A DNA stretch of 11,413 nucleotides from Clostridioides sp. (lineage in GTDB: Bacteria; Bacillota; Clostridia; Peptostreptococcales; Peptostreptococcaceae). Position 1 is the first letter of the stretch. The number at the start of each line of letters is the position of its first letter. The position numbers and the translations under genes are program-made. This document shows positions 1-5,719 of this stretch, piece by piece. Below the pieces are notes generated by a model. That model had not been told where the DNA came from and did no database searches. It was given only the letters and a program-made list of their open reading frames with translations. The DNA lies in NCBI GenBank assembly GCA_031272305.1, contig JAISUA010000088.1, positions 1 to 11,413 of the forward strand. Direction: 5' to 3'.

Positions 1-717
1 TTAGTAACAAGTACTTTACTAATAGGAATATTGTTATCTACTTTATGTCAAAGTTCGTTTGCAAACGAGACAGATGAAGATATTAGCACAGAAGAAAATG
101 AAATGACTTTGGGAGAAAGAATGGATAACGATCCTAATGTTAGTATTGAAGAGAAATGGCAGTATCAATTAGATGAATTTGATAAAATTGATGCTAAAAT
201 TCGAGAAAATGGAATAGAAAGTACAGAAAAAGATCCAAACATTACAAGAAGGATTACAGGGACATATCCAAGAAGAAAGGGGGCAATACTTGTAACGAAA
301 GATGGCAAATATGGTGAACTTATTGGACATGCTGGCATCGTGTATGATGAAGATACAACAGTAGAATCCTTTGGAAAGGGTGCACCTTGGAAACCAGCAA
401 AAGATGATGGCGTACAACTTTATAAAAACAACTGGGACATAAAGAAGAAAACAGTATATGGTCTTGGTGTTAGAGTGACAACAAAAGCTATAGATGAAAA
501 GGCAGCACAATGGTGTTGGAACAAAATAGGTACACATTACAATTGGAATGTATTTGATACAGAGAGAGTAGACAAATTATATTGTTCTCAACTTGTATAT
601 AGAGCATATAAGGCAGAGGCAAATATCAATCTAAACTATAATGGTGGAATAGTACGTCCAATGGATTTAGTAAATTCAAACTTAACACATATAATTTACA
701 CAAAAGGAATATATTAG
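1..717 (+). CDS. Secreted permuted NlpC/P60 (YiiX-like) cysteine hydrolase, 5' end cut by the window
   Basis: The reading frame is open from base 1, so the true start lies upstream. The first 22 or so codons encode a hydrophobic stretch (LLIGILLSTL) ending in SFA-NE, which looks like the end of a Sec signal peptide with a signal peptidase I site. A start at the TTG at 31 would fall inside that signal and is unlikely. An acidic linker follows, then a papain-like fold in permuted order: catalytic His in GHAGIVYD (codon 110 of the window frame, bases 328-330), then catalytic Cys in YCSQLVYRAY (codon 195, bases 583-585). His before Cys is the arrangement of YiiX/YaeF-type members of the NlpC/P60 superfamily. 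Known relatives cleave amide or ester bonds, often in cell-wall material, but the substrate here cannot be read from the sequence. The protein is probably exported. It is separated from dapF by a terminator and about 440 bp, so it belongs to a different transcript. Confidence 0.8.
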   Translation, partial: LVTSTLLIGILLSTLCQSSFANETDEDISTEENEMTLGERMDNDPNVSIEEKWQYQLDEFDKIDAKIRENGIESTEKDPNITRRITGTYPRRKGAILVTKDGKYGELIGHAGIVYDEDTTVESFGKGAPWKPAKDDGVQLYKNNWDIKKKTVYGLGVRVTTKAIDEKAAQWCWNKIGTHYNWNVFDTERVDKLYCSQLVYRAYKAEANINLNYNGGIVRPMDLVNSNLTHIIYTKGIY

Positions 718-808
718 ATATGAAATGTTAAATGTATCAAAATTAGTGAGTGTGAATATGTAAAATCTAAAATGAAAGAATAAATTATAAATTAGAAAAG
801 TATAAACT

Positions 809-853
809 AAAAAAGTTCGATAAAAAACATATATTTTTTATTGAACTTTTTTT
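809..853 (+). terminator. Intrinsic terminator after the NlpC/P60-like gene
   Basis: AAAAAAGTTCGATAAAAAA (809-827) pairs with 834-853 (TTTTTTATTGAAC followed by seven T) around a 6-nt loop, with one G-T wobble. The A-run on one side and T-run on the other mean it could work in both directions. It lies about 90 bp after the stop codon. Confidence 0.8.
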
Positions 854-1001
854 AACTATTAAATTACAAAACAGCTAATGAAGAATATTTGAGTTTTGTA
901 TAAAAACAATATAAAATTTGGTGGCTTTATTTATCAGGAAAATTTTAGGTGGACAATTTAATGTTGCAATTTATAAAAAAAAGAAAAATATATGAAACAT
1001 A
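854..1001. other. Intergenic stretch with no supported gene
   Basis: AT-rich and rich in stops on both strands. No tRNA-like or strongly conserved structure was seen. The only translation-like signal is an 18-codon frame starting at 961 behind AGGTGG (947-952), which runs into the dapF promoter and is not accepted as a gene. Confidence 0.5.
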
Positions 1002-1030
1002 TCGAAATTATATTTAAATTATGTTATAAT
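1002..1030 (+). promoter_or_regulatory. Probable sigma-70/sigma-A promoter of the dapF operon
   Basis: A perfect -10 box TATAAT at 1025-1030 lies 17 bp downstream of TCGAAA (1002-1007), which matches four of six bases of the -35 consensus. Transcription would begin near 1037-1038, giving a leader of about 125 nt before dapF. Confidence 0.6.
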
Positions 1031-1037
1031 AAAGGGT

Positions 1038-1150
1038 AAAACATTTGCAATATAAAAATTAAATTTTTTATATTACTTAGTTTGAAAAAATTTTTTACTT
1101 TTCAATGAAAATTTTATTGTTGCAAATAGTATTTATATAAAAAATTCAAA
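1038..1150 (+). promoter_or_regulatory. dapF leader with nested inverted repeats
   Basis: ATTTGCAA (1043-1050) is exactly complementary to TTGCAAAT (1120-1127). Between them lie two further inverted repeats: AATATAAAAA (1049-1058) with TTTTTATATT (1065-1074), and TTGAAAA (1082-1088) with TTTTCAA (1099-1105). Together they could form a closed stem with two internal hairpins. The stems are almost wholly A-T, so chance pairing is a real alternative. It does not resemble the lysine riboswitch or any other class I recognise. Confidence 0.3.
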
Positions 1151-1161
1151 GGAGATCAACT

Positions 1162-2148
1162 ATGAAATTTTGGAAATTGCACGGAATAGGCAATGATTTT
1201 ATTGCAATAGATGGAAGATTTGATGGAATAGATTCAAATGAATATTCAAAATTAGCAAGCACTGTATGTCATAGGAAATTTTCAGTTGGAGCAGATGGAC
1301 TTTTAGTTGTAAAAAATTCTGATGTAGCAGACGTTGAGATGGTATATTACAATTCAGACGGTTCTAGAGCTCATATGTGTGGAAATGGAATCAGATGTTT
1401 CAGCAAATTTGCATATGAGAATAAGATTGTTGAGAAAGATGAGTTTGAAGTGTATACTCTAGATGGCATAAAAAAAATAAGTTTGAACATAGTTGACAAT
1501 AAGATAAATACAATTAAGGTAGATATGGGAAAAGGAAGCTTTCTTGCTGAAGATGTTCCTGTAAAAACTTATTATGAGAAGTTCATTACAATTGAAAGCT
1601 CAAAAAATGAATCAGATAAAATATCAAATGATAGTTTAAAAAATGAATCAAATAAAATATCAAATGATAGTTTAAAAAATGAATCAGATAAAATAGCAAG
1701 CGAGAGTTTGAAAAATAATTCAAAAGAAGAATTTTTTATTGAGCAAGAGGTTCAAGTTTTAGATAAAAAATTCAAAATGTCATCTATTTTGATGGGAGTT
1801 CCTCACACAATAATTTTTGTCGATGAATTTATCATGGAAGATATTTTGAAATATGGTTCTGCAATTGAAAAACATAGTATTTTCCCTGAAAAAACAAATG
1901 TAAATTTTGTAAAGGTAATCGATAAAAACAATATAGAAGTGAGAACTTTTGAAAGAGGTTGTGGTTATACTTTTGGATGTGGCACAGGAATGACTGCATC
2001 GGCTATGATTTGCAAATATCTTGGCAAAACTACAGATAGTGTCAATGTTTCTTCTGAAGGAGGAACAGTCACAATAGATATAACTGACGAAAATGCATTT
2101 ATGACTGGACCAGCAATTAAGATTTGCGAAGGAATCCTGGAGTTATAA
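1162..2148 (+). CDS. dapF: Diaminopimelate epimerase with a repetitive insertion
   Basis: Interconverts LL- and meso-diaminopimelate, the step before lysine and peptidoglycan precursor formation; a cytosolic, cofactor-free enzyme using two cysteines as acid and base. Both are present: Cys73 in CGNGIRC and Cys273 in GCGTG. Substrate-binding residues known from the family are visible: Asn11 (HGIGNDF), Asn64 (YYNSDGSRA), Asn246 (EKTNVNF), Glu264-Arg265 (ERG). The usual GNPH motif reads GVPH (Val213). The protein has 328 residues against about 274 for the E. coli enzyme. The excess is a hydrophilic insertion at about residues 145-195, made of three 12-residue repeats (KNESDKISNDSL type) in a loop of the C-terminal lobe, away from the catalytic motifs. 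ATG 1162 follows AAGGAG (1149-1154) at good spacing and the N-terminus matches the family. It is the first gene of the run and lies 35 bp before yicC. Confidence 0.95.
   Translation: MKFWKLHGIGNDFIAIDGRFDGIDSNEYSKLASTVCHRKFSVGADGLLVVKNSDVADVEMVYYNSDGSRAHMCGNGIRCFSKFAYENKIVEKDEFEVYTLDGIKKISLNIVDNKINTIKVDMGKGSFLAEDVPVKTYYEKFITIESSKNESDKISNDSLKNESNKISNDSLKNESDKIASESLKNNSKEEFFIEQEVQVLDKKFKMSSILMGVPHTIIFVDEFIMEDILKYGSAIEKHSIFPEKTNVNFVKVIDKNNIEVRTFERGCGYTFGCGTGMTASAMICKYLGKTTDSVNVSSEGGTVTIDITDENAFMTGPAIKICEGILEL
1602..1709 (+). repeat. 36-bp in-frame tandem repeat, three copies, inside dapF
   Basis: Copies lie at 1602-1637, 1638-1673 and 1674-1709. The first two differ by one base and the third is more diverged; degenerate remnants flank both sides. 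The 36-bp period keeps frame and encodes 12 residues per unit (residues 148-183), rich in Lys, Asn, Ser, Asp and Glu. It probably arose by slippage or unequal recombination, and its copy number may vary among strains. Confidence 0.95.
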
Positions 2149-2183
2149 ATATGCAATACATAATTAATTCGGAGGTGTAGCCA

Positions 2184-3065
2184 GTGTCGATAAGTATGAC
2201 TGGTTTTGGAAAAGGCGAGTATAAAGACGAAGGAATCAGGATAATTGTTGAAAGTAAAACTGTGAATAATAAACACTGTGATTTCAATATAAAAATGCCT
2301 AGAAAATTGATTTTTCTAGAAGATAGAGTTAGAAGTTTTTGCAAAGGATATATAAAAAGAGGAAGAGTAGATATTTTTGTTACTGTTGAGAATATAGGTA
2401 CAAGCAAGTTTGAGCCATATTTTGATTTAGAAATTGCAAGAAAATATGTAACCAAACTTAGAAGTCTAAGAGATGAATTTAATTTAATAGATGATATAAG
2501 TGCGATAAAAGTTGCAACACTTCCAGAAGTGATTATAAGCGAACCTATAGAAGAAGATATGGAGCTTATATGGAAAAAATTACTTCAGGCATTAGAAATA
2601 GCAATGACAAATCTTCTAAGTATGAGAAAAAAAGAAGGCGAAAAACTAAAAAGTGATATAATAAAAAGAACAGATACACTTAATGAGTTAATAAAAGAGA
2701 TAAAAGTGTATTCTTATACAGTTGTAGAAGATTACAGAGAAAAATTACAACAAAGATTAAAGGAAATAACAGAGTCTGTTATAGAATTTGATCAAAATAG
2801 AATTATTCAAGAAGTTGCAATCTATGCAGATAGAAGTGATATTACAGAGGAAATTGTGAGATTTGAAAGTCATATTGTGCAGTTGCAAGATACATTGGAG
2901 CAAGAAGGTGCAATTGGAAGAAAACTTGATTTTATAATTCAAGAGATGAACAGAGAAATTAATACAATAGGTTCTAAATCATCAAACATGAACATTACAA
3001 ACAAAGTAGTAGATATAAAAACGGAACTTGAAAGAATCAGAGAACAAGTTCAAAATATCGAGTAA
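2184..3065 (+). CDS. yicC: YicC/YloC family endoribonuclease
   Basis: A 293-residue protein of the YicC/YloC family, about the length of the E. coli member (near 290). The N-terminus begins with the family signature SMTGFGKGEY and carries SKTVNNKHCDFNIKMPR (about residues 26-42). The C-terminal DUF1732 part ends with GRKLDFIIQEMNREINTIGSK and a TNKVVDIKTELERIREQVQNIE-like tail, near-consensus for the family. Family members have been described as endoribonucleases acting in RNA turnover; the precise targets here are unknown. Start choice: GTG at 2184 sits 8 bp after GGAGG (2171-2175) and restores the usual residues before SMTGFG. The in-frame ATG at 2196 is too far from that site. It follows dapF by 35 bp and is probably cotranscribed. 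The 93-bp gap to gmk is where remA is usually found in Bacillota. Confidence 0.93.
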   Translation: MSISMTGFGKGEYKDEGIRIIVESKTVNNKHCDFNIKMPRKLIFLEDRVRSFCKGYIKRGRVDIFVTVENIGTSKFEPYFDLEIARKYVTKLRSLRDEFNLIDDISAIKVATLPEVIISEPIEEDMELIWKKLLQALEIAMTNLLSMRKKEGEKLKSDIIKRTDTLNELIKEIKVYSYTVVEDYREKLQQRLKEITESVIEFDQNRIIQEVAIYADRSDITEEIVRFESHIVQLQDTLEQEGAIGRKLDFIIQEMNREINTIGSKSSNMNITNKVVDIKTELERIREQVQNIE

Positions 3066-3158
3066 ACTACTTAAATAAACATAATTCTTACAAAAATTGT
3101 GAGCAAGTAAAAATATAAATAAATCTAATAAAATGGCAAAAGAAGAAAGAGGATAATT

Positions 3159-3776
3159 ATGTTAAAAAGAAAGGGACTTTTACTTGTTGTTTCAGGACCA
3201 TCTGGTGCAGGAAAGGGAACTATTTGCAAAGCTCTCTTAAATTCAAATGAGAACTTAAAACTTTCCGTATCAGTTACTACAAGAAAGTCAAGAGAAGGCG
3301 AAGTAGAAGGTGTAAATTATTATTTTATAGACAACGAAAAATTCAACCAACTTGTAGAAGCAGACGAGCTATTAGAATATGCACATGTCTATGGAAATTT
3401 TTATGGAACACCTAAAGAAAAGGTTATAGAAAACCTTGAAAAAGGCAATGATGTTATACTAGAGATAGAAATGAAAGGTGCAATGCAGGTTAGAGAAAGA
3501 TATCCTGAAGGAGTATTTATATTTACATTGCCACCGTCTTTAGAAGAACTAAAAAACAGAATTGTTGGAAGAGGCACTGAAACACCTGAGGAAATACACA
3601 AAAGATTGAGCAGTGCTTATGATGAAATAAAATTAATAGATAACTATGATTATTTTGTTATCAATGAAGAAGTTGCAACAGCTGTTGAAACGATTGAAAA
3701 TATAATTAAATGTGAAAAAAACAAAGTTGAAAGATACAGAGATGTTATTCTTGAAAAATTTGAGGAGGAATTATAA
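3159..3776 (+). CDS. gmk: Guanylate kinase
   Basis: Phosphorylates GMP (and dGMP) to the diphosphate using ATP, essential for GTP and dGTP supply; cytosolic. At 205 residues it has the normal length. The Walker A loop GPSGAGKGT is at residues 13-21, the GMP-binding TTRKSREGEVEGVNYYF segment at about 40-56, EIEMKGA at about 102-108 and a lid segment VGRGTET at about 136-142. ATG 3159 has AGAGGA (3148-3153) 5 bp upstream. Its stop codon TAA is immediately followed by the ATG of rpoZ with no spacer, so the two are translationally coupled; the rpoZ binding site GAGGAGGAA lies within the end of this gene. The gmk-rpoZ pairing is conserved in most Bacillota. Confidence 0.97.
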   Translation: MLKRKGLLLVVSGPSGAGKGTICKALLNSNENLKLSVSVTTRKSREGEVEGVNYYFIDNEKFNQLVEADELLEYAHVYGNFYGTPKEKVIENLEKGNDVILEIEMKGAMQVRERYPEGVFIFTLPPSLEELKNRIVGRGTETPEEIHKRLSSAYDEIKLIDNYDYFVINEEVATAVETIENIIKCEKNKVERYRDVILEKFEEEL

Positions 3777-4052
3777 ATGTTGAACACATCAGTGAATGAA
3801 GTATTAGAAAAAATGGATAATAGATATTACTTAGTAAGTACTATTTCTAAAAGAGCGAGAGATTTAATAGATGAAGCAAAACCACTTGTGCCAATAAAAG
3901 ATAAAGAAAAACCAGTATCAATTGCTACAAGAGAAGTTTGTGAAGGTAAAATTTATTATAGAAATTTGACAGATGAAGAAATACAAATAAAAGAAGCAAA
4001 ACATTTAGAAGAACAACATAAACAATTAGAAAAACAAGAGCAGGAAGTGTAA
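3777..4052 (+). CDS. rpoZ: RNA polymerase omega subunit
   Basis: Small subunit that helps assemble and stabilise the beta' subunit of RNA polymerase. The 91-residue product shows the family core: a DNRYYLVSTISKRARDL-like segment at about residues 15-31, a loop, then KPVSIATREVCEGKI at about 45-59. The C-terminal 25 residues form a charged Glu/Lys/Gln helix (EEIQIKEAKHLEEQHKQLEK) likely to be a single solvent-exposed helix. It starts directly on the gmk stop codon and ends 5 bp before coaBC, so all three genes are almost certainly on one message. ppGpp-binding capacity of omega is a proteobacterial trait and cannot be inferred here. Confidence 0.93.
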   Translation: MLNTSVNEVLEKMDNRYYLVSTISKRARDLIDEAKPLVPIKDKEKPVSIATREVCEGKIYYRNLTDEEIQIKEAKHLEEQHKQLEKQEQEV

Positions 4053-4057
4053 TTCTT

Positions 4058-5284
4058 ATGAAAAGTAAAAAGACAGTTGTTATTGGAATAAGCGGTGGAA
4101 TTGCAGTTTATAAAATATGCGATGTTGTAAGTAGATTAAAAAAATTAGGCATTGATGTTTATACAGTGATGACAAATTCTGCTACAAAATTTGTTCAACC
4201 ACTTACATTTCAAACTCTTTGTCAAAATTATGTTGTAAGCGATATGTTCGAAGATCCCAAAACTTGGGATGTAGAGCATATTTCTCTTGCAAAAAAGGCA
4301 GATGTATTTTTAATTGCACCAGCTACTGCAAATATTATTGGAAAAATTGCAAATGGCATAGCAGATGATATGCTTACAACAACTGTTATGGCTACTAAAG
4401 CTAAGGTTGTTATAGCTCCTGCTATGAATACAAATATGTATCTAAATAAGATAGTTCAAAGAAATATATCTATCCTTAAGGATTTAGGATATGATTTTAT
4501 TGAGCCAGAAAGTGGAAGGCTAGCTTGTGGAGATTATGGAACAGGAAAACTTGCATCTCCTGAAAAAATAGTAGAAGTCGTGGTTGAGCAACTGAAAAAT
4601 CTAGAATCTCAAAAACAAAATTTGAATTTATCAAATGATTTGAGTGGTGTGAAGATACTTGTGACAGCAGGACCTACAGTTGAAAGAATTGATCCAGTAA
4701 GATTTTTATCCAATAGATCTACTGGGAAAATGGGCTATGCAATAGCAAGACAAGCAGTGTCTAGAGGAGCTGAAGTGACTTTGATTTCTGGACCTACACA
4801 TATCGCTGAACCTTATGGTCTCAATAAGTTCATAAAAATAACATCTGCTGAAGAACTTTACAATGAGGTAATGAACAATCTAGATGAACATAAAGTTGTG
4901 ATTCAAACGGCAGCTGTGGCTGATTACAAACCTGAGTCATATTCTGATAAGAAAATAAAAAAAGGCGACGACGATTTAGTAATTACACTTGCAAGAAATA
5001 AGGATATAGCACTTGAAGTTGGAAAAGTAAAACAAGATAAGATTTTAGTAGCTTTTGCAGCTGAATCAAATGATCTAATAGAAAATGCAAAAAGAAAAAT
5101 TGAAAAGAAAAATTTAGATTTTATCGTTGCAAATGATATAATGCAAAAAGGTGCAGGATTTGCAGGAGATACGAATATAATAAAGATAATAGATAACAAG
5201 GGAGAAATAGTTCAATATCCAATTATGTCTAAGGATGATACAGCTAATATTATCTTAGATGAAATATCAAAAAAATTAAATTGA
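4058..5284 (+). CDS. coaBC: Bifunctional phosphopantothenoylcysteine decarboxylase / phosphopantothenate-cysteine ligase
   Basis: Catalyses two successive steps of coenzyme A synthesis: ligation of cysteine to 4'-phosphopantothenate (CoaB) and FMN-dependent decarboxylation to phosphopantetheine (CoaC). The CoaC half (residues 1-185) has GGIAVYK near the N-terminus, the active-site His74 (DVEHISLA), the PAMNTNMY motif with Asn124, and the catalytic Cys157 in GRLACGDYGTGKLASPE. The CoaB half (about 195-408) has LVTAGPTVERIDPVRFLSNR with Asn219, STGKMG, AAVADYKP (about 285-292) and the KKIKK lysine patch (298-302). The length of 408 matches the fused family. AGGAAG (4042-4047) precedes ATG 4058. 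It is the last gene before the long gap and is followed by a hairpin at 5316-5350, so the first operon probably ends here. Confidence 0.96.
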   Translation: MKSKKTVVIGISGGIAVYKICDVVSRLKKLGIDVYTVMTNSATKFVQPLTFQTLCQNYVVSDMFEDPKTWDVEHISLAKKADVFLIAPATANIIGKIANGIADDMLTTTVMATKAKVVIAPAMNTNMYLNKIVQRNISILKDLGYDFIEPESGRLACGDYGTGKLASPEKIVEVVVEQLKNLESQKQNLNLSNDLSGVKILVTAGPTVERIDPVRFLSNRSTGKMGYAIARQAVSRGAEVTLISGPTHIAEPYGLNKFIKITSAEELYNEVMNNLDEHKVVIQTAAVADYKPESYSDKKIKKGDDDLVITLARNKDIALEVGKVKQDKILVAFAAESNDLIENAKRKIEKKNLDFIVANDIMQKGAGFAGDTNIIKIIDNKGEIVQYPIMSKDDTANIILDEISKKLN

Positions 5285-5289
5285 TAAAA

Positions 5290-5350
5290 ATTATGCTCTC
5301 ATAATGATTGTTAACAATAGGATATCATTTATTTAAGATGGTATCCTATT
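5290..5350 (+). terminator. Hairpin cluster after coaBC, probable terminator
   Basis: Three inverted repeats follow the stop codon. ATTATG/CATAAT (5290-5295 and 5300-5305) closes a 4-nt loop. ATTGTTAACAAT (5307-5318) is a perfect 12-bp palindrome. AATAGGATATCAT (5316-5328) pairs with ATGGTATCCTATT (5338-5350) as a 13-bp stem with one G-T wobble and a 9-nt loop. The last is strong enough to be a terminator, but only a short T-rich stretch (TATTTCTG) follows, so it is not canonical. Confidence 0.5.
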
Positions 5351-5421
5351 TCTGTACAGATAAAATAGAAATTAGTTTTCGACTTTTTATCGAAGATAAC
5401 TTCCTGAAAGTCTTATTATGA

Positions 5422-5458
5422 GAACTAAATTTTCGTTGAAAAACGAAAATTTATGTTC
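5422..5458 (+). other. 16-bp hairpin with GAAA loop
   Basis: GAACTAAATTTTCGTT (5422-5437) pairs throughout with 5442-5458 (AACGAAAATTTA, one bulged T at 5454, GTTC). The loop is GAAA, a stable GNRA tetraloop, which favours an RNA hairpin read from the + strand. No T-run follows, so it is not a simple terminator. Confidence 0.7.
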
Positions 5459-5465
5459 GAATATC

Positions 5466-5518
5466 AAGACTTATTACCTTGGTTTTATTTCAAGTTCTCA
5501 TAAGTCTTATTATGAGAA
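5466..5518 (+). repeat. Structured repeat element, copy 1
   Basis: A 53-bp unit matched at 42 of the first 50 positions by the copy starting at 5611. AAGACTTAT (5466-5474) is perfectly complementary to ATAAGTCTT (5500-5508), with CTTG (5478-5481) and CAAG (5491-5494) pairing inside. Alternatively TTCTCATAA (5495-5503) pairs perfectly with TTATGAGAA (5510-5518). The two folds share 5500-5503 and cannot form together. A 17-bp partial copy of its right end (AAGTCTTATTATGAGAA) also occurs at 5408-5424. Confidence 0.75.
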
Positions 5519-5609
5519 GTGCATATGATAGAAAACGAATGTTTTCGCACTTCGAACCAAGTAGGAAACTTCGATAACAAAAATCAAAGATTTTCTATCT
5601 CAGTTTTTT
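5516..5609 (+). other. Competing hairpins followed by a T-run
   Basis: GAAGTGC (5516-5522) pairs with GCACTTC (5547-5553) and stacks directly on GAAAAC (5531-5536) paired with GTTTTC (5541-5546) across a GAAT loop, leaving an 8-nt bulge. Alternatively GATAGAAAA (5527-5535) pairs with TTTTCTATC (5591-5599), which is followed by six T at 5604-5609, as in an intrinsic terminator with a large loop. The folds share 5531-5535. Confidence 0.5.
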
Positions 5610-5610
5610 C

Positions 5611-5664
5611 TAGACTTATTTTCTTGGTTTTATCTCAAGTTACTATAAGTCTTATTATAAGTAA
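5611..5664 (+). repeat. Structured repeat element, copy 2
   Basis: Second copy of the element at 5466. AGACTTAT (5612-5619) pairs with ATAAGTCT (5645-5652), with CTTG (5623-5626) and CAAG (5636-5639) inside. The alternative stem is TTACTATAA (5640-5648) with TTATAAGTAA (5655-5664), one bulged A. In this stem CTC/GAG of copy 1 is replaced by ACT/AGT, so pairing is kept although the bases changed. Confidence 0.75.
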
Positions 5665-5719
5665 TATATATTGATTATTAGAGTTTAAGGTTAGTAAAAT
5701 TCAAATTGGAGGTGAGATT

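Larger units (their letters stand above)
5351..5719. other. Gene-free structured region between coaBC and priA
   Basis: No reading frame of credible length or family similarity on either strand. The region is dense with inverted and direct repeats, listed separately: TTCGA/TCGAA (5378-5382, 5390-5394), a 16-bp hairpin at 5422-5458, repeat element copies from 5466 and 5611, and hairpins between them. The priA transcript may start within or after it; I found no convincing -35/-10 pair, only weak TAATAT-like boxes near 5662-5667. Confidence 0.7.

Noticed and set aside
169..537. Antisense frame of 122 codons within the NlpC/P60-like gene
   Set aside because: The + strand frame has clear family motifs; the antisense product is a Phe/Ile/Cys-rich translation typical of the complement of AT-rich genes, with no plausible start site.
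961..1017. Possible 18-residue basic peptide gene (MLQFIKKRKIYETYRNYI) behind AGGTGG at 947-952
   Set aside because: It overlaps the -35 of the dapF promoter, has no recognisable relatives, and such short frames are expected by chance; the SD-like match is the only support.
1602..1709. 36-bp repeats in dapF as a CRISPR array
   Set aside because: The units are directly contiguous without spacers, are in frame, and encode part of the protein.
2196..3065. yicC start at ATG 2196
   Set aside because: It lies 20 bp from the GGAGG site, whereas GTG 2184 has normal spacing and restores the usual family N-terminus.
3134..3157. Tiny frame MAKEERG before gmk as a remA remnant
   Set aside because: Seven codons with no similarity to RemA; it merely spans the gmk ribosome binding site.
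5408..5664. The AAGTCTTATTAT repeats as a CRISPR array or type III toxin-antitoxin repeat
   Set aside because: Only three irregularly spaced occurrences (94 and 145 bp apart), no cas genes and no small toxin gene next to them.
5351..5719. T-box or known riboswitch upstream of priA
   Set aside because: No T-box TGG-ACC core, no specifier-loop arrangement, and no aptamer consensus I recognise; PriA is also not a typical target.
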